Source: Bacillota bacterium
GTDB taxonomy: Bacteria; Bacillota; Clostridia; Peptostreptococcales; Anaerovoracaceae
DNA: 11,514 nt
Reading direction: 5' to 3'
Assembly: GCA_017621195.1 (NCBI GenBank)
Contig: JAGATO010000160.1
Span: 1-11,514, forward strand
Position 1 is the stretch's first letter, and every line of letters begins with the position of its first letter. Shown here piece after piece: positions 1 through 6,294 of the stretch. The notes below the pieces were generated by a model that did not search any database, was not told the origin of the DNA, and was given only the letters and a program-made list of their open reading frames with translations. The position numbers and the translations under genes are program-made.

Positions 1-6
1 CCTCCT
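1..6 (-). promoter_or_regulatory. Shine-Dalgarno site of a gene beyond the left edge
   Basis: Read on the minus strand, bases 6 to 1 are AGGAGG, a perfect Shine-Dalgarno core. It lies 10 bases after the stop codon of the CNNM-type transporter gene. It cannot serve any gene inside the window, so a further co-directional gene should start within about 5-12 bases beyond the edge, closely coupled to the transporter gene. The product of that gene cannot be seen. Confidence 0.7.
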
Positions 7-16
7 GATAGTCTTG

Positions 17-1378
17 TTATTCGTTATCCGTAGCGTTATCTTCTTTCGTTTCGTCCTCATCGACGGGATGATGAAGCTCCAGCTTCACCTTTTCAATCCG
101 CCGGTCCTTGATCTCGACGATGGTAAACGTAACGTTTTCGTATTCGATGGTAATTCCTTCGTCCTCCTCTTCGTCGGGAATTTCTCCCAGAAGCTCGATC
201 AGAAGGCCTCCCAGGGTTTCGTGATTTTCCGAATCCAGATGGATTTCCAGCTCGTCGCTCAGGTCATCCAAAGCGTACTGCCCATCCACCAGATAGACGT
301 TGTCTTCCACCTGTTCCATCTGAGGCTCATCATCGTCGTACTCATCGTCGATGCTGCCGACGATCTCCTCGATGATATCCTCCGTCGTAACGATGCCGGA
401 AAATCCGCCGTATTCGTCGATCAAAATCGCAATGCGCATTTTAGAACGCTGCAGTTCATCGAACAGCTCGTTGATCTTCTTGCTCTCCGGTACAAAATAA
501 GGCTTTTGTAACAGCGGCCGAAGATTGACGTGTTCGAAACCGACTTTTCGGGCCTCGATCATAAAATCCTTCATGTAGAGGATACCGATGATGTCGTCGC
601 TGTCCTCATCGTAAACGGGAATTCTGGAATACCGTTCTTCCAGAAGCTCGTCCAGGTACTCTTCCAGCGGATCGTTGATGTCGATCATATAGACATCGGT
701 TCGCGGCGTCATGATCTCGTAGGCAAGTTCATCGTCGAAATCGAACACGCTTTCGATCATCTCCCGTCCTGCCTCGTCCAGTTGTCCCGATTCGGTCCCC
801 ACGTCCAGCATGGATTTAACCTCTTCTTCGGAATACTCTCCGTCCATCTGGAAATTATCCCTTCCGCACAGCTTCATCAAAATCGTCACGGAAACGGACA
901 GCAGCTTGATGAACGGCGTCAAAAGCCGGGAAATCAAATCGATGGGTCGAACGGTGAGCAGTGCAAACCGCTCCGCGTTCTGAGCTGCAATGCGCTTGGG
1001 AAACAGATCGCCGAACACCAGCATGAAATAGGAAAGAACGACCGTGAGAACGATCACTACTACCCTGGTTTCGCCGGGAATTCCCATGCGAAGCAAGGCC
1101 TCTTCCACATCATCAGCCAGACCCATGGCTACCGCAGCGCTGGCAAGAAATCCAGTAAATGTGATCCCTACCTGGATCGCTGATAAATACTTTGTTGGCT
1201 CCTCCAATAACTCCTGTAATAACTGTGCTTTTTTATTTCCGTCCGACGCCAATGCCCTCAGACGGTTTTTGTTCACCGAAATGAATGCGGCTTCGGCAGC
1301 GGCAAAGAATGCGCTGATCAGCATCAATACGATCAGAAAACCAAGTTGCACGGGTATACTGGGTCCACTGGGATCCAT
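17..1378 (-). CDS. CNNM/CorC-type (HlyC/CorC family) membrane transporter with CBS pair
   Basis: This 453-residue membrane protein belongs to the family whose bacterial members (CorC, YhdP/MpfA) export Mg2+ or related divalent cations. Residues 1-180 are the DUF21/CNNM membrane domain: hydrophobic segments at about 11-33, 65-88, 105-127 and 143-170, the small/acidic motif SAFFAAAEAAF at 22-32, and GDLFPKRIA at 123-131 (family usually G-E-x-x-PK). A CBS pair follows at about 220-343 (EIMTPRTDV at 221-229, DEYGGFSGIVTTEDIIEEIVG from 321), then the CorC/HlyC-associated domain at about 355-435 and an acidic tail. The ATG at 1378 has AGGAGG at 1387-1392 with 8-base spacing. The preceding 111-base gap holds a candidate promoter and two hairpins, so this gene can probably be transcribed apart from the U32 gene. 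The family call is firm. Older records call such proteins hemolysins, which is misleading. The ion is inferred from the family. Confidence 0.93.
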   Translation of the reverse strand: MDPSGPSIPVQLGFLIVLMLISAFFAAAEAAFISVNKNRLRALASDGNKKAQLLQELLEEPTKYLSAIQVGITFTGFLASAAVAMGLADDVEEALLRMGIPGETRVVVIVLTVVLSYFMLVFGDLFPKRIAAQNAERFALLTVRPIDLISRLLTPFIKLLSVSVTILMKLCGRDNFQMDGEYSEEEVKSMLDVGTESGQLDEAGREMIESVFDFDDELAYEIMTPRTDVYMIDINDPLEEYLDELLEERYSRIPVYDEDSDDIIGILYMKDFMIEARKVGFEHVNLRPLLQKPYFVPESKKINELFDELQRSKMRIAILIDEYGGFSGIVTTEDIIEEIVGSIDDEYDDDEPQMEQVEDNVYLVDGQYALDDLSDELEIHLDSENHETLGGLLIELLGEIPDEEEDEGITIEYENVTFTIVEIKDRRIEKVKLELHHPVDEDETKEDNATDNE

Positions 1379-1398
1379 ACGCTATTCCTCCTAACTTT

Positions 1399-1416
1399 GC
1401 GCGATGAAAATCGCGC
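1399..1416 (-). other. Hairpin just upstream of the CNNM-gene ribosome binding site
   Basis: A perfect 7-bp stem (GCGCGAT / ATCGCGC) closes a 4-base loop, TTTC on the transcript strand. It ends 6 bases before the AGGAGG of the transporter gene. No U-run follows, so it is not an intrinsic terminator. It may stabilise the leader or influence ribosome loading; that role is inferred. Confidence 0.6.
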
Positions 1417-1433
1417 CCACTCACAAAATATGC

Positions 1434-1473
1434 GCCGCACCTCCGACATCAAACGAAAGTCAACGGATGCGGC
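1434..1473 (-). other. Second hairpin at the 5' end of the CNNM-gene leader
   Basis: On the minus strand GCCGCA (1473-1468) pairs with TGCGGC (1439-1434). An inner TCCG/CGGA helix is separated from it by a two-base GG bulge, and the loop is 18 bases. The sequence after it, GCATATTTTG, is T-rich but lacks an uninterrupted U-run, so a weak terminator for the upstream U32 gene is possible but not favoured. If transcription starts near 1477 this hairpin would sit at the very 5' end of the mRNA. Confidence 0.45.
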
Positions 1474-1483
1474 TTTGGAAAAT

Positions 1484-1492
1484 ATTATATCA
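1484..1492 (-). promoter_or_regulatory. Candidate extended -10 promoter for the CNNM-type gene
   Basis: The minus strand reads TGATATAAT: a perfect -10 hexamer (1484-1489) with the TGn extension. The TGA is also the stop codon of the U32 gene. No good -35 hexamer is seen 16-18 bases upstream (TGGTAC at 17). Extended -10 promoters can work with a poor -35. The predicted start is near 1477, giving a leader of about 99 bases. Confidence 0.5.
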
Positions 1493-2716
1493 CGAAATAT
1501 GTCTTCGTACCATGAAATTTTTCCCAACAGGCTGATCCATGGGAATTTTGACCAACTGCTGCGCGTGAGGTGCAGAATCAATGGGCCTCCCCTCTTCATC
1601 TGTCATACCGCAGATGACCTGAGAAAAACAATGGTCTCCCGGCCCGAAGACCTCCACCTCGTCACCCTCGTTCATCTTGTTGCGCTGTTCCACAAGAGCC
1701 GTCTTCGTCTGAGGATCATAGCTCAAAACCAGACCGATGAACGTAAACTCGCGGTAGTAAGCGCTGCTCTCGTAGTTCTGATCCACATTGCGCGGCTTGT
1801 TGAAGTAAAATCCCTGGGTGAAGTGGCGATTGGAAACCTTCCTTAACTCCGCCATCCATTCGGGATCGCAGACCCAGCCCTGAGGATTGTCATAATAGGC
1901 GTCGATGGCCTGACGATAGGCGCGAACCACCGTTGCCACGTAGAAGACGCTCTTCATGCGTCCCTCGATCTTCAGCGATGCCAGCCCCGCTTCGATCAGC
2001 TCCGGAATGTGCTCGATCATGCACAGGTCCTTGGAATTGAAGATGTAAGTACCGCGGTCATCCTCTTCCACGGGGAAATATTCGCCGGGCCGCTTTTCTT
2101 CCATCAGCGCGTACTTATAGCGGCAGGGATGCGCGCAGAGGCCCTGGTTTGCGCCGCGCTCCGTCATGAAATTGGACATGAGGCAGCGACCGGAATAGGA
2201 AATGCACATAGCTCCGTGAACGAAGGCTTCGATCTCCATGGAATCGGGCAGCATTTCCCGGGTGGTACGAATTTCCTCCAAGGACATTTCCCGTCCCAGA
2301 ACCACCCGTTTGACCCCCTGCTTGTGCCAGAACGCCGCCGTACGGTAGTTGGTAGTGTTGGCCTGAGTGCTGAGATGAATCTCACGCCCCGGCAGCTTTT
2401 CCATCACCAGGGAGATGATCCCCGCATCGGAGATGATGTAGGCATCGAAGGGAATGTGGGCGATTTCGTCCAGATACTTCTCCAACTGAGGGAAATCGTA
2501 ATTGTGGGCGAAAATGTTCAGCGTCAGGTGCACCTTTTTTCCTCGCTCATGAGCGTAGGCGACGCCCTCCTCCATCTCTTCCACGGTGAAGTTCTTCGCA
2601 CCTGCCCGCAGTCCGAACAGTTCGCCTGCGAAATACACCGCATCCGCTCCGTAATCGATGGCGATCTTCAGTTTTTCCAGGTCGCCGGCCGGAGCCAGCA
2701 ATTCAATTTTCTTCAT
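1490..2716 (-). CDS. trhP: U32-family protein, TrhP-like tRNA U34 hydroxylation factor
   Basis: This 408-residue protein belongs to the family once called U32 collagenase-like peptidases. Members YegQ (E. coli) and YrrN/YrrO (Bacillus) are TrhP proteins needed to hydroxylate wobble uridine 34 to ho5U; they depend on an Fe-S cluster and on prephenate. The N-terminus MKKIELLAPAGDLEKLK is typical. The U32 signature spans residues 163-181 (E-A-F-x-x-G-A-M-C-x4-G-R-C-x-x-S), and C171, C178, C194 and C198 are the likely cluster ligands. An open frame extends to 2797, but the ATG at 2716 was chosen because the homologous N-terminus begins there and GGAG at 2724-2727 is 7 bases away. It overlaps the upstream methyltransferase gene by 14 bases, so the two are probably translationally coupled. 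The adjacent methyltransferase favours the TrhP assignment over other U32 branches (RlhA, UbiU/V). Bacillus has two such genes here; only one is present. Confidence 0.85.
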   Translation of the reverse strand: MKKIELLAPAGDLEKLKIAIDYGADAVYFAGELFGLRAGAKNFTVEEMEEGVAYAHERGKKVHLTLNIFAHNYDFPQLEKYLDEIAHIPFDAYIISDAGIISLVMEKLPGREIHLSTQANTTNYRTAAFWHKQGVKRVVLGREMSLEEIRTTREMLPDSMEIEAFVHGAMCISYSGRCLMSNFMTERGANQGLCAHPCRYKYALMEEKRPGEYFPVEEDDRGTYIFNSKDLCMIEHIPELIEAGLASLKIEGRMKSVFYVATVVRAYRQAIDAYYDNPQGWVCDPEWMAELRKVSNRHFTQGFYFNKPRNVDQNYESSAYYREFTFIGLVLSYDPQTKTALVEQRNKMNEGDEVEVFGPGDHCFSQVICGMTDEEGRPIDSAPHAQQLVKIPMDQPVGKNFMVRRHIS

Positions 2717-3452
2717 TCTCATTCTCCATTGTGTGTTCATACTCCCATTGGGTTCGCACCAGCTGCGGATCCTGTACCGTGGTAATGGCCAAACCATCCC
2801 CTACGGCCAATACCGCAGTGAGCAATCCTTCCTGATGGGTCAGATAGTCCAGATAGCGGCGGAGGCGGCGAACGATGGTCCGATGCTTCCGCTTTTTCTT
2901 TCCCGGCGCTTCGAAGACATCGGAAGCCGTCAGTCCCTTGAACAGCACGTTGTCGGAGGCAACGATGCAGTCCCTGGCCATCATGGGGAGACAGAGCTCC
3001 CAGAATTCCAGGTAGTGGCCCTTCCCCGCGTCGATAAAGATGAAATCGTACGGCTGTGATTCTTTCGTCCACTGGGAGGAAAGGCCGACCAGTACATCTC
3101 TAGCGTCGCCTTCCAAAACGGTAACCCGCTGGCTCAGCCCGGCGTCGGCGATGTTTGATCTGGCTCTCTCCACCATATCCGCCGCAGATTCGATGGTAGT
3201 CACCCGGGCTTCGGGTGCCCACGTTCCGAAGCAGATCGCCCCGTATCCCACGGCTGTTCCGATCTCCAGAATGTTTTGAGGCTTACGGAGCAGAACGAGC
3301 TGCTGCAGAAGCGGCTCCGTCTCTCCCAGAAGAATGGGAACCATGGCTTCCTGGCTTCGTTCCCGCAGCGCCCTGAGAAATGGGTCGGGTTGATCATACA
3401 GATTCTGAATGTATTCCGCCGTTTCCGGCACGGTGATGTTTCTCGTTTCCAT
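2703..3452 (-). CDS. trmR: SAM-dependent O-methyltransferase, TrmR-like tRNA 5-hydroxyuridine methyltransferase
   Basis: This 249-residue class I methyltransferase is of the metal-dependent COMT-like type. SAM motif I is ILEIGTAVGYGA (61-72), E88 in TTIES should bind the SAM ribose, and FIFIDAGKG (137-145) with ASDNVLFKG (165-173) supplies the expected metal ligands D141, D167 and N168. A basic stretch, KKKRKHRTIVRRLRRYLDYL (185-204), could contact RNA. The Bacillus counterpart YrrM/TrmR methylates ho5U34 of tRNA to mo5U. The order mltG-trmR-trhP supports the same job here, with substrate supplied by the next gene. About 25 residues (from about 226) extend past the usual family end after DGLAI, ending in an acidic ENENEEN, and the last codons overlap the U32 start. 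The ATG at 3452 has AGGAA at 3458-3462, partly over the mltG stop. A catechol-type small-molecule methyltransferase is the alternative, but context argues against it. Confidence 0.85.
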   Translation of the reverse strand: METRNITVPETAEYIQNLYDQPDPFLRALRERSQEAMVPILLGETEPLLQQLVLLRKPQNILEIGTAVGYGAICFGTWAPEARVTTIESAADMVERARSNIADAGLSQRVTVLEGDARDVLVGLSSQWTKESQPYDFIFIDAGKGHYLEFWELCLPMMARDCIVASDNVLFKGLTASDVFEAPGKKKRKHRTIVRRLRRYLDYLTHQEGLLTAVLAVGDGLAITTVQDPQLVRTQWEYEHTMENENEEN

Positions 3453-3460
3453 GGGATTTC

Positions 3461-4516
3461 CTAAATACCGAAGGCCTGTTTGTACTCGTTCTTATAGATC
3501 AGGAACTGCTGGCTGTTGGTGGCGAATTTATGCGTTCCGTCCTTCTCCTTGCTCAATACGTAATAGATGTAATCCGTATCCTCCGGATACAGCACCGCTT
3601 TGATGGAAGCCTCGCCCGGAGAACAGATCGGTCCCGGCGGCAGTCCGTCGATCTGATAGGTGTTGTACGGCGAATCCACTTCCAGATCGTCGTAGGTCAG
3701 GAATTGCTTCTGTTCGCCCAGAGCGTACTGCACCGTGGCATCGATCTGCAGCTTCATACCGATGTCCAAACGATTATAGATGACGCTGGCTACGACGGGC
3801 CGTTCGCTGTCTACCCGGGTCTCCCGTTCGATCAGAGAAGCGATGGTCATGATCTCGTTGATATCCATGCCCAGCTCATCGACTCTGGCATACATTTCTT
3901 CCGTGAATACGCTGTCCAGCTGGCGCAGCATGCGGTCGATGATATCGTGCTCGCTGGCCGTCGTAAAGACATCGTAGGTGTTGGGATACAGATACCCCTC
4001 CAGCCGATTCTTCCCGTCGGGAGCATCCTTCAAAAACCGGTAGTTGAACTGGCCGCTTTCGACCTCCTTCTGGAACAGATCTGTATTGATCAGTCCATCC
4101 GCAGCCAGCTTGTCCGCCGTTTCAGCGACGGTCAAGCCCTCGGGAATGGTAAAGCGAACGGTATTGACCGTTCCGGCCACCAGAAGATCCATGATCTGCG
4201 TCATGGTCATGGATGGAGACAGCGTGTATTCCCCCGCCTTGTACTTTCCGTCCATGCCCTTCAGCTTCGATTGGAGCTTAAAGCTGTCCGCGCTTTCGAT
4301 GATGCCGCTTTCCACCAGGATCGTTCCGATACCGTTGGTTGTGGTACCGCTGGGAATAGTGACGGTAACGGATGCCGTGTCGGTGGGATCCAACGCTTTG
4401 TCAGCGCTGCCCATGACCATGGAAAAGCCCACCGCACCTGCGGCGATGATGGCCACCAGAAGGATCACGGCGATCAGAAGCCCGTTTCCTCTTTTCTTTC
4501 GTCTCTTATTGCTCAT
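3461..4516 (-). CDS. mltG: Endolytic murein transglycosylase MltG (YceG-like)
   Basis: MltG cleaves nascent peptidoglycan strands at the outer face of the membrane and so ends glycan chain growth. The 351-residue protein has a basic cytoplasmic start (MSNKRRKKRG), one membrane anchor at about 12-36, a LysM-like region at about 50-125 (VTIPSG, FTIPEGLTV), then the YceG catalytic domain. Diagnostic motifs are LEGYLYPNTY (172-181), ASLIERE (226-232) with E230 matching the catalytic Glu218 of E. coli MltG, and the segment 285-300 with GLPPGPICSPG. The ATG at 4516 is fixed by the anchor and by an in-frame stop 8 codons upstream. Its ribosome binding site is weak (AAAAGAGA, 4525-4532). The start lies only 38 bases after the efp terminator and no promoter is visible between, so expression may rely on read-through or a non-canonical promoter. 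The gene leads the trmR-trhP unit, an order also known in Bacillus. Confidence 0.95.
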   Translation of the reverse strand: MSNKRRKKRGNGLLIAVILLVAIIAAGAVGFSMVMGSADKALDPTDTASVTVTIPSGTTTNGIGTILVESGIIESADSFKLQSKLKGMDGKYKAGEYTLSPSMTMTQIMDLLVAGTVNTVRFTIPEGLTVAETADKLAADGLINTDLFQKEVESGQFNYRFLKDAPDGKNRLEGYLYPNTYDVFTTASEHDIIDRMLRQLDSVFTEEMYARVDELGMDINEIMTIASLIERETRVDSERPVVASVIYNRLDIGMKLQIDATVQYALGEQKQFLTYDDLEVDSPYNTYQIDGLPPGPICSPGEASIKAVLYPEDTDYIYYVLSKEKDGTHKFATNSQQFLIYKNEYKQAFGI

Positions 4517-4554
4517 AGTCTGCGTCTCTTTTCTTCTCTAATCCACGTTTGATG

Positions 4555-4586
4555 AAAAAAGAACCGAGATGCTCCCGGTTCTCTTT
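4555..4586 (-). terminator. Intrinsic terminator downstream of efp
   Basis: On the minus strand AGAACCGGGA (4582-4573) pairs with TCTCGGTTCT (4569-4560) around a 3-base loop, with one G-T wobble. TTTTTT (4560-4555) follows, and an upstream AAAG can pair with part of the T-run. It starts about 7 bases after the efp stop codon. This is a textbook Rho-independent terminator and should end most efp transcripts. Confidence 0.9.
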
Positions 4587-4592
4587 GAAATG

Positions 4593-5153
4593 CTATTTTG
4601 CTCTTCCCAGGTATTCGCCGCTTCTGGTATCGATCTGAACCATTTCGCCTTCTTCGATGAAGATGGGAACCTGAATGACAGCACCGGTTTCTACGGTGGC
4701 AGCCTTGGTTACGTTGGTGGCGGTGTTTCCTTTCACACCAGGCTCCGTTTCAATGACCTTCAGGTTTACGAAGTTGGGAGCTTCTACCAGGAAAGCAGAA
4801 CCCTTGTAGAACTTGATGGTGGCGATGTCGTTTTCTCTCAGGAACTTGATGGCCTCTTCCACCTGTTCCTGATTCAGAGCTACCTGATCGAAGGTTTCCT
4901 GATCCATGAAGTAGTACAGTTCACCGTCGTTATACAGATACTGCATCTGCTTCGTTTCGATGTGTGCCTTGGGGAATTTGTCGTCCGGGTTGAACGCTTC
5001 TTCTCTGGTGGCTCCGGTCAGGATGTTCTTGTACTTGGTACGAACGAAAGCAGCACCCTTACCAGGCTTAACGTGCTGGAAATCGATAACTACATGCGGG
5101 TCGCCGTTGATGTCAAAGGTTACGCCCTTTCTGAAATCACTTGCATAAATCAT
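4593..5153 (-). CDS. efp: Translation elongation factor P
   Basis: EF-P binds between the ribosomal P and E sites and speeds peptide-bond formation at proline runs. The 186-residue length matches the family (Bacillus 185). The N-terminal KOW-like domain carries the tip loop KPGKGAAF (29-36), with K32 at the position that receives 5-aminopentanol in Bacillus. Two OB-type domains follow, and the C-terminal EF-P signature (K-A-x-T-V-E-T-G-A-V-I-Q-V-P) lies at about 148-161. The open frame reaches 5192, but the ATG at 5153 (MIYASDFRKG) is the homologous start and has GGAGGG at 5161-5166 with 7-base spacing. The 58-base gap to the peptidase gene holds a hairpin, and a near-consensus promoter lies inside that gene. 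efp beside a yqhT-type peptidase is a conserved pair in Bacillota. No EF-P modification enzyme is in the window. Confidence 0.97.
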   Translation of the reverse strand: MIYASDFRKGVTFDINGDPHVVIDFQHVKPGKGAAFVRTKYKNILTGATREEAFNPDDKFPKAHIETKQMQYLYNDGELYYFMDQETFDQVALNQEQVEEAIKFLRENDIATIKFYKGSAFLVEAPNFVNLKVIETEPGVKGNTATNVTKAATVETGAVIQVPIFIEEGEMVQIDTRSGEYLGRAK

Positions 5154-5160
5154 AAAAAAT

Positions 5161-5166
5161 CCCTCC
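5161..5166 (-). promoter_or_regulatory. Ribosome binding site that fixes the efp start
   Basis: GGAGGG on the minus strand sits 7 bases before the ATG at 5153. It lies downstream of the in-frame ATG at 5192, which would otherwise add 13 non-homologous residues, so the shorter EF-P is the supported product. Confidence 0.85.
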
Positions 5167-5174
5167 GTTGTCTC

Positions 5175-5190
5175 GCCCTGAGCACAGGGC
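5175..5190 (-). other. Hairpin in the efp leader
   Basis: GCCCTG-TGCT-CAGGGC on the minus strand is a perfect 6-bp stem with a 4-base loop, ending 8 bases before the efp GGAGGG. It lacks a U-run and is not a terminator. A second, weaker stem (AAGGA/TCCTT, 5232-5215) lies upstream over the pepP stop region. The 5' arm CCCT could alternatively pair with the AGGG of the ribosome binding site, so an effect on translation is possible but unproven. Confidence 0.55.
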
Positions 5191-5211
5191 ATCTTTCAAA
5201 TTCGCGCTATC

Positions 5212-6294
5212 TTAAAGGATGATCAATTCCTTATTCGACTTAACTTTGTTTATTATACCAGAAGATGTGACAATTGCCAAGTCCTCAATTCTGACTCCGA
5301 ACTTCTTTGGCAAATATATTCCCGGTTCGACGGTGACCGTCATCCCTTCCCGGAACGTTCCTCGGCCTCGGGGGCTCATGGTAGGCGCCTCGTGGATCTC
5401 CAGACCCACGCCGTGACCTGTGCCGTGACCGAAATACGGGCCGTAGCCGGCCTCTTCGATGATGTCTCGGGCAAATCGATCACCCTCCGCCCAGCCGATC
5501 CCTGCCTTCAGGTTCTGCAGCACAGCCTCCTGAGCGCGGCGAACGATCTGATAGATCTCCTTCTGCTCTTCGGAGACGTGACCGATGGCCACGGTCCGCG
5601 TCATATCGGAACAGTAGCCGTCCACGACGCAGCCGAAGTCCATGGTGACGAAATCTCCCGGTTCCATCTCCTTGTCGCTGGGCTCCCCGTGGGGCAGCGA
5701 CGTTCTGGCTCCGGAGACGCAGATCGTGGGAAACGACAGCCGCTGTGCGCCATTGCTCTTCAGAAACATTTCGATTTCCAACGCTCCCTGCTTCTCCGTC
5801 ATCCCCGAGTGAAGGACGGTCAGCATATGGGAAAAGCAACGGTCCGTCAGGGCGATGGCCCGTTCCATGGCAGCCAGCTCCGTCTCATCCTTTATGATGC
5901 GAATCTCTTCGATCAAACCGCTGGCGTCCTTCCATGTGCTGTGAGGCAGTGCCGCCTGCAGCTGTTTCAGATCGGACACCGTCAGTACGCTTTCCTCCAC
6001 GCCCATGGATTTTACGCCGATCTTTTTGACCACATCCCAGAGGGAGTTTCCCGTATCTGTCATGATGACAGTGAATAGCGGCTCGCAGGCATCCTTCACC
6101 GCTTCGATGTATCGAAAATCGGTGATCAGATAATTCTCCTGCTCCGTCAGCAGAACGAAGACATCAGAGGACGGAAATCCGGTCACATAGCCCTGATTTT
6201 CACGCTTGGAGAGCCAGAGTCCTTCGATTCCCCGTTCCTTCATGGCACTGCGAACCCGTTGAATCCGGTTTACATAAATTTGATTATTGTCCAA
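5212..6294 (-). CDS. M24B-family Xaa-Pro aminopeptidase (YqhT-like)
   Basis: This enzyme removes an N-terminal residue that precedes proline, using a two-metal centre, in the cytoplasm. The 360 residues match the YqhT branch (about 353). The N-terminal creatinase-like domain covers about 8-130 (NQGYVTGF, TDFRY) and the pita-bread catalytic domain about 140-360. Metal ligands are all present: D219 (MDFG), D230 (CSDMTRT), H294 (GHGTGHGVG), E323 (VEPGIYLP) and E337 (VRIEDLAI). H202 in SLPHGEPSD is also conserved. The start is TTG at 6294: an in-frame stop lies three codons upstream, no ATG precedes the domain, and AGGAGA (6306-6311) is 11 bases away. It overlaps the YheA-like gene by 11 bases. 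The end KELIIL is shared with Bacillus YqhT. The position directly before efp is conserved; both proteins deal with proline-containing chains, though a functional link is inference. Confidence 0.93.
   Translation of the reverse strand: MDNNQIYVNRIQRVRSAMKERGIEGLWLSKRENQGYVTGFPSSDVFVLLTEQENYLITDFRYIEAVKDACEPLFTVIMTDTGNSLWDVVKKIGVKSMGVEESVLTVSDLKQLQAALPHSTWKDASGLIEEIRIIKDETELAAMERAIALTDRCFSHMLTVLHSGMTEKQGALEIEMFLKSNGAQRLSFPTICVSGARTSLPHGEPSDKEMEPGDFVTMDFGCVVDGYCSDMTRTVAIGHVSEEQKEIYQIVRRAQEAVLQNLKAGIGWAEGDRFARDIIEEAGYGPYFGHGTGHGVGLEIHEAPTMSPRGRGTFREGMTVTVEPGIYLPKKFGVRIEDLAIVTSSGIINKVKSNKELIIL
5252..5280 (-). promoter_or_regulatory. Sigma-A-type promoter for efp inside the peptidase gene
   Basis: The minus strand shows TTGGCA (5280-5275, five of six consensus bases), a 17-base spacer ending in TGG, and TATAAT (5257-5252). 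It thus has a good -35, optimal spacing, an extended -10 and a perfect -10 hexamer. It lies within the last codons of the peptidase gene. Transcription should start near 5245, giving efp a leader of about 92 bases. Confidence 0.8.

Noticed and set aside
1393..1489. Known metal riboswitch (M-box, yybP-ykoY, NiCo) before the CNNM gene
   Set aside because: The leader is shorter than an M-box and I cannot find the conserved core motifs of any of these classes. It is only kept as an unclassified structured leader.
2717..2797. Longer start for the U32 gene at 2797
   Set aside because: The extra 27 residues are not family-like and lie wholly within the methyltransferase gene. The ATG at 2716 has a well-spaced GGAG and the canonical MKKIELLAPAG start.
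4517..4554. Canonical promoter for mltG in the 38-base gap
   Set aside because: The only AT-rich stretch (GGATTAGAG) is a poor -10 and no matching -35 at 16-18 bases was found.
5154..5192. Longer efp start at 5192
   Set aside because: It would add 13 residues translated from the leader hairpin and the ribosome binding site. The ATG at 5153 has GGAGGG at 7 bases and matches the family start.
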